NCBI GenBank assembly: GCA_002696345.1
Contig: NZRT01000086.1
Span: 29,897-67,604 of the forward strand
Reading direction: 5' to 3'
Source: Myxococcales bacterium
GTDB lineage: Bacteria; Myxococcota; UBA4151
DNA: 37,708 nt
A program made the position numbers and the translations under genes. The notes beneath the pieces are model-generated. The model did not search any database, was not told the DNA's origin, and was given only the letters and a program-made list of their open reading frames with translations. Below are positions 1 through 9,251 of the stretch, piece after piece. Every line of letters begins with the position of its first letter. Position 1 is the stretch's first letter.

Positions 1-782
1 ACCCCCACAGCGACACGGAGTCTGTGGTGGGTTTCCAGACCACCGGAGAGATTGGTCACGGTGCTTGCGCCGACGACGGAATTGGGCATGGAGATTTCGA
101 CGCCGTCTCGGGTGATCAGGCGAGTGGAGCGTAAGCCGATCCGTTCCACGCGTCCTTGTTGACCATCGTCGAGAACGATCCAGTCACCCTTTTGGTAAGG
201 CTTGTCGGCAATAATGAAGACCCCAGCGAAGAGATTGGAGAGGGTGTCCCTGGCGGCGAAGCCCACGGCAATACCCAGGACACCGGCGCTTGCGAGCCAG
301 CCCGTGGCGTCGATCCCCCAAATACTAATGACCAGATAGGCGGCTCCAGCAACCACCAGTAGCTTTACCAGGTTATCAAACAGAGGCAGTGTCGTCGCTG
401 TCATCAAATGGAACCGTTCTTCTTCGAGGGATGCAGCTTCAACCAACATCCGGCTGGCGCTAAAGAGGAAACGACTCACAATGATGACGATGACGCTCAG
501 CAGCAGATTGGCGACAAAATCACGCATGCCCTCACGGGCACCGGTTCGGTGCACAGCCAAGAGGAATCCACCGATCACAATGCATTTGACGACGACCGGC
601 TCTAAGAGAGCGACGAGTTTATCGTCGAGATCGGTACCTTCCGTAGCCGCCGCCCATCGGACGAGGGTCTTTGCTACCAGCCAGCTGATGATTTTCGCTG
701 CCAGCAACGAGCCGAAGATAATAATGGCGAAGCTGGCGTAAGGGTTGTCCCAAATTTGTTGAAGAATGGGGGGGATGTTCAC
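1..782 (-). CDS. MscS-family mechanosensitive ion channel (3' part beyond window)
   Basis: About 260 codons are readable from a GTG start at 782; the C-terminus lies beyond position 1. The start is set by an AGAGGAG ribosome site a few bases upstream. There are several hydrophobic segments: AIIIFGSLLAAKIISWLVA near the N-terminus, a pair around residues 80-125, and one around residues 150-170. They are followed by the hallmark MscS pore helix and beta-domain entry, GIAVGFAARDTLSNLFAG and then IIADKPYQKGDWI. The beta-domain pattern GRVERIGLRSTRL...GVEISMPN also fits. Family members are inner-membrane channels that open under membrane tension to release solutes during hypo-osmotic shock. The gene starts 12 nt after the stop of the upstream repeat lipoprotein, so it is probably the last or a late gene of that operon, which is an unusual partner for an osmotic valve. 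The family call is firm; the physiological role here is inference. Confidence 0.9.
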   Translation of the reverse strand, partial: MNIPPILQQIWDNPYASFAIIIFGSLLAAKIISWLVAKTLVRWAAATEGTDLDDKLVALLEPVVVKCIVIGGFLLAVHRTGAREGMRDFVANLLLSVIVIIVSRFLFSASRMLVEAASLEEERFHLMTATTLPLFDNLVKLLVVAGAAYLVISIWGIDATGWLASAGVLGIAVGFAARDTLSNLFAGVFIIADKPYQKGDWIVLDDGQQGRVERIGLRSTRLITRDGVEISMPNSVVGASTVTNLSGGLETHHRLRVAVG

Positions 783-794
783 GGATGCTCCTCT

Positions 795-3452
795 TTACCG
801 AACGAAGACAGAGACGGCGGTGAGATTGCCCCAGTGATCGCCTTGTGACCAGACCTCTCGATCGCCGTGACCACTGCGGGTGTAACCGACTTGGAGACTT
901 TCGGCATCACCGTTGCAAGCCCTCCGAAGCGCGATTCTGCCGGGCTCGGTATCACCACTCTCGTCGCCGGATAGCACTAAGTAGTTGTAGCCCCCATGTT
1001 GTGGGCTGCCGTTAAAGTAGGTCACTGAGGAACTACAAGCCCGTCCTCCATCGACCATGGATTGGTTGATCAATGAGCGAGCCGTCCGGTTCGCCAGAAA
1101 ATTATCGGTGGTTCTGACGCCATGGGAGGCTTGATCTAAGCGATTGCGCACCATCATATTGTCAGCGGAGAGGCGCCCGTATGCCGGTGATATATGATCT
1201 TGTGGATGGGCTGGGTCGTTCACCTGAATGTTTGAGACATCGCCGTAATTGCTGCGAGACCACCCCTCGCCACCACTGAGGAAATCGATCGAGTTATCGT
1301 GTCGAGAGACCCTTAAAATCAGCGTCCATCCGCCTCCATCGGAATCCATCTCACAGTAGGCTTGGAAGGCATCGGCGGTGTCGCCACCTTCCGGGTCGAT
1401 CCAGTATATTCCGCTGGGGGTTTGCGGGTCGATTTCGATCAGTTGAAGACAGTGCTGAGCAGGCGCAACTTGTGTCTGTCCAAGGTTCAAGGTGCAATCG
1501 TTGGCGCAGGCATCCCCATCGTCGATGTTCCCGTCATCGCATTCTTCAATCCCTTCGTGGACTTGCTCGTCGCCGCAAGTGGCTGCCTCGCAATTACTAA
1601 GGCAGTCATCGGTCTCATCCCCGTTTCCGTCGTCGCATTCTTCGACATTTTCTCGGATCAATCCATCGCCACATTGGGCGGCCACGCAATTGTTGAGGCA
1701 GGCATCGGTTTCGAGAATATTGCCATCATCGCACTCTTCGATTCCCGCTTGGATTTGTTGATCACCACACCGCGCAATGGCGCAGTTGTTGAGACAGGCA
1801 TCGGTTTCGATCAGGTTTCCATCGTCACATTGTTCGACACCGACGAACAAGAGTCCGTCGCCACATTCAGCCGTCGTGCAGTCATTGAGGCAAGCATCGG
1901 TCTCCACAGCATTACCGTCGTCGCATGCCTCGACACCCAGTTGAAGGGCACCATCGCCGCAACGAGCCTCGAGGCAGTCATTGAGGCAAGCATCGCCTTC
2001 GACTCGATTACCGTCGTCACATTCTTCCCCCTCCTGGACGACACCGTCGCCGCAGCGGGGGCTCTGGCAGTTGTTACGACAGGCATCGTCATCCACGTCA
2101 TTGCCATCATCACAGGTTTCACCGGGGGCGAGGAAGCCGTCGCCGCAGCGGGCCACTCGACAGTCTGGGGTGCAGTTATCCCCAGCGACTTCATTGCCAT
2201 CATCACATTCCTCGACACCCACGTGGACGATGGCGTCACCACAGCGGGCATCGGCGCAAAAGGTGGTGCAGGCATCATGGTCGTTGTTGTTTCCATCGTC
2301 GCATTCTTCATCATTCTGGACGATGGCATCGCCACATCGGGCTCGCTCGCAGGCATTGCTGCATTCGTCCTCATTGATCCGGTTCCCGTCGTCGCATTCC
2401 TCGGCTCCCGCCCGCACGATCTGGTCGCCGCATTGGGCGAGCCGGCACGCGTTGGTGCAGCCGTTGTCGTTGACGCCGTCCCCGTCGTCACAGTCCTCGT
2501 AGCGTTCGTCTTCGGGTTGAAGGTCTTGGCGCAGAACACCGTCGCCACATCGGGCTTGCGCGCAACTGGACAAGCAGCCGTCGTCTTCAATGCGATTGCC
2601 GTCATCGCAGACTTCGCCATCTTGCAAGATACCGTCGCCGCATTCGGCTGGTCGGCACTCGTGACAACTGTCCTCGGCGATGTCGTTGCCATCGTCACAG
2701 CCCTCGCCGGGCCCCCGAATGCCATCACCACAGACGTTGGGTTGGCAATCGCTTTTGCAGGCATCGTTGTCATTTTCGTTACCATCATCGCAGGCCTCAT
2801 AACCGGGCTCATCTTCGCTCAGTCCCCGGCGCAACACGCCATCGCCACAGCGGGCCTCACGACAATCGTTTCGACAGGCATCAGTCTCGGCCTGATTCCC
2901 GTCGTCGCAATCCTCTCCTGGTTGAAGCAGACCATCGCCACAGCCAGGCAACTGGCAGGCATTGGTGCATTCGTCCTCGTCGCTGTCATTGCCATCATCG
3001 CAGGCCTCGATGCCTTCATGAACCAAGCCATCGCCGCAAACTGCCGGTGCACAGCCAGCGACACATCCGTCTTCGTCACTATCGTTTCCATCATCGCAGC
3101 GTTCGAAGCCTAACTCGCCCTCACCCAGATCACTGCGGACCACACCGTCACCGCAGCGGGCGAGCAGGCAGTTGTTGCGGCAGGCGTCCTGATCGACGGT
3201 GTTGCCATCATCGCATTGCTCGGCACCCTCAGCCTGAGGATCGAGATCGGTTCGGGTGATGCTGTCGCCACAGCGGGCCAAGATACAGCCGTCTGTGCAG
3301 CCGTCACCGGGCTCTTTGTTGCCATCGTCACAGGTCTCGTCCGCCTCGATCTCGCCATTGCCACATTCGCTGGGAATATCGCGCACAACGACCTGCTCGC
3401 CGGGACAGGCAAGAAGGGAGGCACCGAGGATGAAAAGCCAACGGGTTTGCAT
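795..3452 (-). CDS. Cys-rich repeat lipoprotein with fibrinogen-like C-terminal domain (paralog A1, 19 units)
   Basis: The predicted protein has 885 residues. A lipoprotein signal peptide ends in LLAC (lipidated Cys about residue 16) and is followed directly by the family anchor motif [18 protein letters not shown] count 19 tandem four-Cys units of the DUF4215 / myxo_disulf_rpt type (C-G-D-G...C-D-D-G-N...C...C) up to about residue 640; units 2, 3, 6 and 9 are the long 38-39 residue form. The C-terminus carries a bacterial fibrinogen-like domain with YCEMDSDGGGWT near residue 700, ending SVFVR. The ATG follows the stop of the upstream paralog with no gap, and its ribosome site (GGAGAG) lies inside that gene's last codons, so translation is probably coupled. 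It is likely exported, lipid-anchored and disulfide-stabilised. Family knowledge supports a surface or secreted location; ligand and function are unknown. Unlike the other four A paralogs, it has no long unit at position 12. Confidence 0.9.
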   Translation of the reverse strand: MQTRWLFILGASLLACPGEQVVVRDIPSECGNGEIEADETCDDGNKEPGDGCTDGCILARCGDSITRTDLDPQAEGAEQCDDGNTVDQDACRNNCLLARCGDGVVRSDLGEGELGFERCDDGNDSDEDGCVAGCAPAVCGDGLVHEGIEACDDGNDSDEDECTNACQLPGCGDGLLQPGEDCDDGNQAETDACRNDCREARCGDGVLRRGLSEDEPGYEACDDGNENDNDACKSDCQPNVCGDGIRGPGEGCDDGNDIAEDSCHECRPAECGDGILQDGEVCDDGNRIEDDGCLSSCAQARCGDGVLRQDLQPEDERYEDCDDGDGVNDNGCTNACRLAQCGDQIVRAGAEECDDGNRINEDECSNACERARCGDAIVQNDEECDDGNNNDHDACTTFCADARCGDAIVHVGVEECDDGNEVAGDNCTPDCRVARCGDGFLAPGETCDDGNDVDDDACRNNCQSPRCGDGVVQEGEECDDGNRVEGDACLNDCLEARCGDGALQLGVEACDDGNAVETDACLNDCTTAECGDGLLFVGVEQCDDGNLIETDACLNNCAIARCGDQQIQAGIEECDDGNILETDACLNNCVAAQCGDGLIRENVEECDDGNGDETDDCLSNCEAATCGDEQVHEGIEECDDGNIDDGDACANDCTLNLGQTQVAPAQHCLQLIEIDPQTPSGIYWIDPEGGDTADAFQAYCEMDSDGGGWTLILRVSRHDNSIDFLSGGEGWSRSNYGDVSNIQVNDPAHPQDHISPAYGRLSADNMMVRNRLDQASHGVRTTDNFLANRTARSLINQSMVDGGRACSSSVTYFNGSPQHGGYNYLVLSGDESGDTEPGRIALRRACNGDAESLQVGYTRSGHGDREVWSQGDHWGNLTAVSVFVR

Positions 3453-5864
3453 TTATTCTCTCCAGAACATTTCGGTGGCTTCGCCATCGCGCCATTCACT
3501 GTCTCGATACTGTTCGTTGCTGTTGTCGCCCCGGTGGGATGAATAGGCACAGCGATAATGCCAGCCGCCCTCATCGCCACCGATGCACATTTCGGCCTTG
3601 TTGCCAGTGCTTCCATGGTCGAACCAGACTCGGTCACTCTTTACGGAGGCATTGGTTCCACCCACTTTGGTCAGAGGCCAGCCATCACTGTCGCTGATCC
3701 GCCAACTTTGTCCTCGTTCGGTCATGTTGAAGGCATCATCGATGTTGCCTCCCATCTTGACCACGTAGAAGGGTTCCACGCCGCTTTCCGAATCCGTTTC
3801 TTGGTTCCAGATCTTAAACAGTGCGTGCTGGGCACCAAAGCCTCGGCAATCTTCGGGGAAGTTCGCCGGTGGAGGCGCCGCCGTGGTGAATCCCATGCAT
3901 CGGGTCCATCCGCCGCCATCATAGGTCATGTCGCACCAAAGTTGCTCAGCATTGGCGACATCGCCTCCATCCACGTCGATCCAATACAGCCCGTCGGGGG
4001 CGTTTGGACGCCGTTCCAAGAGAACTTTGCAACTGGCTGTCGCCCGTTCTGCTTGACTCCCCCACGGTGGCTCAAGGCAGTTGAGGTCACAACCATCGTC
4101 AGCGACACGGTTGCCGTCATCGCATTCTTCCGCAGCCTGGAGGATGCCGTCACCACAGGCCGGTAGCGTGCAGTCATTGGTGCATTCATTGCCTGGGATT
4201 TGGTCACCATCATCGCAGTCCTCGATACCGGCCCGAACCACCCCGTCACCACACCTCGCCTCCACACAATTGGCGAGACAGCCGTCGTCCTCTGCGAGGT
4301 TACCATCATCGCAGTCTTCCTCGCCGACGAACAACAGACCGTCCCCACAGCGGGCCTCGATACAGTCGTTGCTGCAGGCGTCACTTTGGCTCCGGTTGCC
4401 ATCATCGCAGGCTTCCCCTTGTTGTAGAATCCCATCGCCACACCGAGGGGCTTCACAGCGGTTGGAGCAGCCGTCATCCTCGATCTGATTGCCGTCGTCG
4501 CATTCCTCCCAAAAGCTTCGTATGCCATCACCGCAAGCTGGTGCCCGACAATCATTGGTGCAATTATCCCCTTCGACCTGGTTGCCATCGTCGCATTGCT
4601 CGTACCCTTCGTCGCCCACGTCTAAGTCTCGGCGCGTGATCCCGTCTCCGCAGCGAGCGGCGAGACACCCCCGGCGGCAGGCGTCTTGGTCTTCGAAGTT
4701 GCCGTCGTCGCAGGCTTCCTCGCCTTGAATGATCCCATCGCCACAGCGGGCTCGTTCACAGAGGTTGCTGCAGGCATCGTCATTGACTCGGTTACCGTCG
4801 TCACAGTCTTCGAGGAAACTTCTGATCCCGTCGCCGCATTGAGCCAGTCGGCAGGCATTGGTGCAGCCATCCTCATTGACACCATTGCCGTCATCACAAT
4901 CTTCAAAGCCTTCATCTTCCGCATTGAGGTCTTCTCGCATCACGCCATCGCCACAGCGGGCGAGGGCACAGTCGTTGGTGCAGGAATCTCGATTGCTTCG
5001 ATTGCCGTCATCACAGGCTTCATCCTCCTGAACAACGCCATCGCCACAGCGAGTCGGGCGACAATCATGACAGGCATCATTCGCTTGATCATTGCCATCA
5101 TCGCAACCCTCACCGGGGCCAATGACTCCGTCTCCGCAAACGTTGAGGGAGCAATCGGATTTACAGGCGTCTGAATCGATCTGGTTGCCGTCGTCACAAG
5201 CCTCATAGCCTGGTGCGCCATCGGCTAAACCACGGCGTAGAAAGCCGTCGCCGCAACGGGCTTCGATGCAACTGTTTAGGCAGGCGTCGTCATCGGCTCG
5301 GTTGCCGTCGTCGCAGCCTTCTCCCTCTTGGACGAGCCCATCGCCACAGCCCGGTCGACGGCAGGCATTGGAGCAATCGTCGAGATCTTCTGGGTTGCCA
5401 TCATCGCAGTCCTCGATGCCCCGCTGGATCAGCCCGTCCCCGCAGCGAGCAGGCAGACAGCCGGCAACACAGGCATCTTCATCGTTGGCATTGCCATCGT
5501 CGCAGACTTCGAAGCCCAATTCGCCCTCAGCGAGATCGCTGCGTACGATGCCATCACCACAGCGAGCCAAAAGGCAGTTGTTGCGACAGGCATCCTGATC
5601 CACAGCATTCCCATCATCACACTGCTCGAAGCCCTCCGCTTGGGGGTCGTCCAGACTGCGCGTGGTGCCGTCGCCGCAACGAGCCAACTTGCAGCCATCG
5701 GTACAGGCATCGGTAGCGACTTCATTGCCATCGTCACACGCTTCGCCGGGCTCGACTTCGCCATTGCCACATTCACCGGGGATATCACGGACCACCACTT
5801 GTTCGCTGGGACAGGCGGTGAGCAGAAAGAGGCAGGCGAGGAGCGTCGGTTGCATTCGAATCAT
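3453..5864 (-). CDS. Cys-rich repeat lipoprotein with fibrinogen-like C-terminal domain (paralog A2, 17 units)
   Basis: The open frame runs upstream to 5981, but the lipoprotein signal begins at MIRMQPTLLACLFLLTAC, so I place the start at ATG 5864 (or 5855). That gives about 803 residues and leaves only 4 nt after the upstream stop at 5869. The lipobox is LLTAC, followed by [18 protein letters not shown] count 17 four-Cys units to about residue 596, with long forms at positions 2, 3, 6, 9 and 12. The tip is fibrinogen-like (WCDMTYDGGGWT near residue 645) but diverges from its sisters after GGGWT: it has a Cys-containing segment around ...GFGAQHALFKIWNQ and ends MFWRE instead of aromatic-x-R. 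This suggests a different binding specificity or a replaced tip. It probably belongs to the operon from 12233 to the left end. Export and lipidation are inferred from the signal sequence; function is unknown. Confidence 0.88.
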   Translation of the reverse strand: MIRMQPTLLACLFLLTACPSEQVVVRDIPGECGNGEVEPGEACDDGNEVATDACTDGCKLARCGDGTTRSLDDPQAEGFEQCDDGNAVDQDACRNNCLLARCGDGIVRSDLAEGELGFEVCDDGNANDEDACVAGCLPARCGDGLIQRGIEDCDDGNPEDLDDCSNACRRPGCGDGLVQEGEGCDDGNRADDDACLNSCIEARCGDGFLRRGLADGAPGYEACDDGNQIDSDACKSDCSLNVCGDGVIGPGEGCDDGNDQANDACHDCRPTRCGDGVVQEDEACDDGNRSNRDSCTNDCALARCGDGVMREDLNAEDEGFEDCDDGNGVNEDGCTNACRLAQCGDGIRSFLEDCDDGNRVNDDACSNLCERARCGDGIIQGEEACDDGNFEDQDACRRGCLAARCGDGITRRDLDVGDEGYEQCDDGNQVEGDNCTNDCRAPACGDGIRSFWEECDDGNQIEDDGCSNRCEAPRCGDGILQQGEACDDGNRSQSDACSNDCIEARCGDGLLFVGEEDCDDGNLAEDDGCLANCVEARCGDGVVRAGIEDCDDGDQIPGNECTNDCTLPACGDGILQAAEECDDGNRVADDGCDLNCLEPPWGSQAERATASCKVLLERRPNAPDGLYWIDVDGGDVANAEQLWCDMTYDGGGWTRCMGFTTAAPPPANFPEDCRGFGAQHALFKIWNQETDSESGVEPFYVVKMGGNIDDAFNMTERGQSWRISDSDGWPLTKVGGTNASVKSDRVWFDHGSTGNKAEMCIGGDEGGWHYRCAYSSHRGDNSNEQYRDSEWRDGEATEMFWRE

Positions 5865-5868
5865 GATC

Positions 5869-8800
5869 TTACCGAACCCAAAGGTTAAGGCTGTAGGCCT
5901 GACTGTTGGGACCATTGTTATTCCCCCCGAAGTCTTGCCGAGTCTCGCAGCCCGCGCAGTTGGTGCCAAACTGCGAATCATTGGCCTCGGTCACGGCGAT
6001 CCCATGGTCGGCTCGCTCGCAATTGCTTCCTCCGCCACCGATCATCATGACGGCTCCGTCACCTTGACTCCAATCTGCGAAGAAACTCACCGTATTGGCA
6101 GCACCGATGTTTCCGTTACAACTGGCGTGCTCGAAGCCATCCGTATTGTTGTAGTTATTGGCGAAGGTGACGTTGCAGGAGCCGCGCACAGCATCGCTGG
6201 ACCAGGCGCCCGTACGAAAGTTGCCAAAACCCGTGATCTTGTCACGCATGCTTTGGTTGCCAAGGCAGTTCCCTGTGGTGGTCATCAGGGAGGCATGGCT
6301 TCCACTATCGCTCCGTGTGAGGCGCAATTCATCGGCGTCGAGGTTGATAAAGGCGAGACTCATGGCGTCGGCATTCGTGGCTGGCGCGGTGGGACTGCCA
6401 AAGGTGGTGCTTCGGTCGTACCAAAGGTCGGCATCTTTGATCCAATGGGTATCGTCCGCATTTGAGAACCGAGCCACCAGGGTCCAGCCTCCATTGTCCA
6501 TGTCGCAGTAGGCTTGATATGCGTCGTCGGTGGCCCCGCCGTTCGGGTCGATCCACCACACGCCATTGGTGGCGTCTGGGATGTTATCGAGCATGTGCTT
6601 GCAACTGTCTGCTGCGGCCTCCTGGGTGTACCCTAAACCCCACGTACAATCGTTTTGACAGGCATTGTTGTTGTCTTGGTCTTGGTCGTCGCAATCTTCA
6701 ACGCCCGCTTCCACATGACCATCGCCGCAACTGGCGTCCGTACAATCATTGAGACAGGCATCGGTTTGGCTGTTGTTGCCGTCATCGCAAGCCTCGTGGT
6801 CGGCATCTCCCTCTTGAAGGTCAACACGGGGGAATCCATCGCCACAACTGGCGTCGGTACAGTCGTTTAAGCAGGCGTCGGTTTGGTCGTCGTTACCGTC
6901 ATCACAATCCTCCACTTGATCGTGGACAAAGCTATCTCCGCAGCCAGCGAGGCTGCAATCATTAAGGCAGGCATCGGTCTGGAACTCATTGGCGTCATCA
7001 CATTCCTCCACATTCTCCTGAACGAAGTTGTCGCCGCAGGAGGCCGCTGAGCAGTCGTTCAAGCAGGCGTCCGTTTGCACGTCGTTGGCGTCGTCGCAGT
7101 CCTCGACGTTTTCCTGGACGAAGTTGTCGCCACAGGAAGCGTTCGAGCAGTCGTTCAGGCAGGTGTCCGTTTGAATCTCATTGGCATCGTCGCATTCTTC
7201 GATATTCTCGTGGACGAAGTTGTCCCCGCAACTGGCGACGACGCAGTTATTTAAGCAGGCGTCCGTTTGGCTGTTGTTGCCGTCATCGCAGGCTTCAACA
7301 TCCGCAAGGATAAAGCCATCACCGCAGGAGGCAGCCTGGCAGTTGTTGAGGCAGGCATCGGTTTGCACGTCGTTGGCGTCGTCGCAGTCTTCGATACCCA
7401 CTTGGATAAAGTTGTCGCCGCAGCGGGCTGACTCGCAGGTGTTAATACAGTCATCAGTATTGCTGCGATTGCCATCATCGCAATCCTCGCCCGCTTGGAC
7501 GACTCCGTCGCCGCAGCGGGGGGATTGGCAGTTGTTTCGACAGTCGTCATCATCGATGTCGTTGCCGTCATCGCATTCTTCGCCGGCGCTGATCGCGCCA
7601 TCACCACAGCGTGCGACCCGGCAGTCTTGAGTGCAACTGTCCCCATCGATTTGGTTGCCGTCATCGCATTCCTCCACACCCACCTGGACAATGGCATCTC
7701 CACAGGCTGCCTCCAGACAGCCGTTGGTGCAGGCATCGGTATCGGTGCGGTTGCCATCATCGCATTGCTCGAAGCCAGGCTCGCCCACTTCCAGGTCGAG
7801 CCGGACGATCGCATCACCGCACTGAGCCCGTAGGCAACGGGCGGTACAGGCATCTTCGTCCACGTCGTTGCCATCATCACAGGCTTCGAGAAGGGCTTCG
7901 ATGCCGTCACCGCAGCGGGCTGGCTGACAGGCGTTTGTGCAGAGGTCTTCGTCGATCCGATTGCCATCGTCACAGGACTCGAAGCCCTCCTCATCAGCCT
8001 CCAAGTCGCCTCGGGTGACCCCATCGCCGCATCTCGCCACTTGGCAGGTGTTTCTGCAGGCATCTTGATCCACTAGGTTACCGTCGTCGCAGGCTTCGCC
8101 TGCTTGGAGGAAGCCGTCGCCACAGCGGGGCAGTTGGCAGGTGTTGGTGCAGCCGTCGTCATCGATTCGGTTGCCATCATCACAACCTTCGGCGCCTGCA
8201 TGGATGATGCCGTCTCCGCATTGGGCGGGAGCGCAGGCGTTGGTGCAACCATCACCGTCCACTCCGTTGCCATCATCACAGTCTTCGTAGCCGTCATCTT
8301 CGGGGGCGAGGTCTTGGCGGACCACGCCATCACCGCATCGAGCGGGCGCACAGTTGGTGAGGCAGTCATCGCTGTCATCCCGGTTGCCGTCATCGCAGCC
8401 TTCGCCTTCCGCCACGATGCCATCGCCACAGCTGGCGGGGCGGCATTCATGACATTGGTCGTTGGGATCTTCGTTACCATCGTCACAGCCTTCGCCCGGG
8501 CCGACCACGCCATCACCGCAGCGGTGCAGTTGGCAGTCCGACTTGCAACTGTCCTCGTCGACGGTATTGCCATCATCACAGGCTTCATAGCCCTCTTCGT
8601 CTTCGGCGAGACCTGTTCTTAAGACACCGTCACCGCAGGCAGCCTCCCGACAGTCGCCACGGCAAGCATCGGTTTCGATGTCGTTGCCGTCGTCACAGGC
8701 TTCGTCTTCCTGCAAGATACCATCGCCGCAGCCGGGGAGTCGGCATTCGTTGGTGCATTCGTCTTCGTGAATTTCGTTGGCATCATCACATTCTTCCACA

Positions 8801-9240
8801 CCGATATGGACGAAGCCGTCACCGCAGACTGCGGGAACGCAGGTGCCAACACACGCATCATCGTCAGCGAAGTTGCCGTCGTCGCAGCGCTCGAAGTCCA
8901 TGTCCCCTTCACTCAGATCCGTGCGGAGAATCCCGTCACCACAACGGGCGAGACGGCAGTCGTTGCGGCAGGCATCCTGGTCCACGGTGTTGCCATCATC
9001 ACAGGCCTCGTAGCCCTCGGCTTCGGGATCATCGCTGAGACGAGTAATCGCATCGCCGCAGCGAGCGATCTGACAGCCGTCGGTGCAGTCGTCGTTGGCG
9101 ACGTTGTTGCCATCATCACAGGTTTCATCGGCTTCGATTTCGCCATTGCCACATTCATTGGGCACGTCGCGCACAACCACCTGTTCGCCGGGACAAGCAA
9201 GGATCAAGAGAAAGGGAAGAAGAATACGATTCGAAGGCAT
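5869..9240 (-). CDS. Cys-rich repeat lipoprotein with fibrinogen-like C-terminal domain (paralog A3, 25 units, longest array)
   Basis: An ATG is available at 9249, but the ribosome site AAGGA abuts it. The second ATG at 9240 (MPSNRILLPFLLILAC) has proper spacing and is preferred, giving 1,123 residues. The lipobox ILAC is followed by [18 protein letters not shown] count 25 four-Cys units to about residue 863, the largest array in the family and roughly 100 cysteines. Long units occur at positions 2, 3, 6, 9, 12, 14 and 24. Units 18-23 are six consecutive 32-residue copies, several with the variant CDDAN and starting CGDNF. The tip has the shortened motif YCDMDNGGWT near residue 910 and ends NLWVR. 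The gene begins 11 nt after the previous stop (9252) and ends 4 nt before the next start, as expected in an operon. The stalk is probably the longest displayed by this locus. Confidence 0.9.
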   Translation of the reverse strand: MPSNRILLPFLLILACPGEQVVVRDVPNECGNGEIEADETCDDGNNVANDDCTDGCQIARCGDAITRLSDDPEAEGYEACDDGNTVDQDACRNDCRLARCGDGILRTDLSEGDMDFERCDDGNFADDDACVGTCVPAVCGDGFVHIGVEECDDANEIHEDECTNECRLPGCGDGILQEDEACDDGNDIETDACRGDCREAACGDGVLRTGLAEDEEGYEACDDGNTVDEDSCKSDCQLHRCGDGVVGPGEGCDDGNEDPNDQCHECRPASCGDGIVAEGEGCDDGNRDDSDDCLTNCAPARCGDGVVRQDLAPEDDGYEDCDDGNGVDGDGCTNACAPAQCGDGIIHAGAEGCDDGNRIDDDGCTNTCQLPRCGDGFLQAGEACDDGNLVDQDACRNTCQVARCGDGVTRGDLEADEEGFESCDDGNRIDEDLCTNACQPARCGDGIEALLEACDDGNDVDEDACTARCLRAQCGDAIVRLDLEVGEPGFEQCDDGNRTDTDACTNGCLEAACGDAIVQVGVEECDDGNQIDGDSCTQDCRVARCGDGAISAGEECDDGNDIDDDDCRNNCQSPRCGDGVVQAGEDCDDGNRSNTDDCINTCESARCGDNFIQVGIEDCDDANDVQTDACLNNCQAASCGDGFILADVEACDDGNNSQTDACLNNCVVASCGDNFVHENIEECDDANEIQTDTCLNDCSNASCGDNFVQENVEDCDDANDVQTDACLNDCSAASCGDNFVQENVEECDDANEFQTDACLNDCSLAGCGDSFVHDQVEDCDDGNDDQTDACLNDCTDASCGDGFPRVDLQEGDADHEACDDGNNSQTDACLNDCTDASCGDGHVEAGVEDCDDQDQDNNNACQNDCTWGLGYTQEAAADSCKHMLDNIPDATNGVWWIDPNGGATDDAYQAYCDMDNGGWTLVARFSNADDTHWIKDADLWYDRSTTFGSPTAPATNADAMSLAFINLDADELRLTRSDSGSHASLMTTTGNCLGNQSMRDKITGFGNFRTGAWSSDAVRGSCNVTFANNYNNTDGFEHASCNGNIGAANTVSFFADWSQGDGAVMMIGGGGSNCERADHGIAVTEANDSQFGTNCAGCETRQDFGGNNNGPNSQAYSLNLWVR
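6847..7422 (-). repeat. Six in-phase 96-bp coding repeats (units 18-23 of paralog A3)
   Basis: These are six consecutive units of exactly 32 codons each. They share the pattern CGD-N/G/S-F...E(D/E)CDD(A/G)N...QTD(A/T)CLN(D/N)C. Units 20-22 are nearly identical in protein but differ at many third codon positions. Similarity is therefore kept at the protein level rather than by very recent duplication. Confidence 0.85.
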
Positions 9241-9251
9241 GATGTTCATCC

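Noticed and set aside
1362-3113. Long plus-strand open frame (583 codons) opposite paralog A1, with similar plus-strand frames opposite the other paralogs
   Set aside because: It is the mirror of the repeat array. Sense codons that would give antisense stops (TTA, CTA, TCA) are rare in this Cys/Gly/Asp/Asn-rich sequence, so long periodic antisense frames arise by composition. There is no ribosome site or family match.
5865-5981. N-terminal extension of paralog A2 to 5981
   Set aside because: It would overlap the end of paralog A3 by more than 100 bases and would bury the lipoprotein signal peptide inside the protein.
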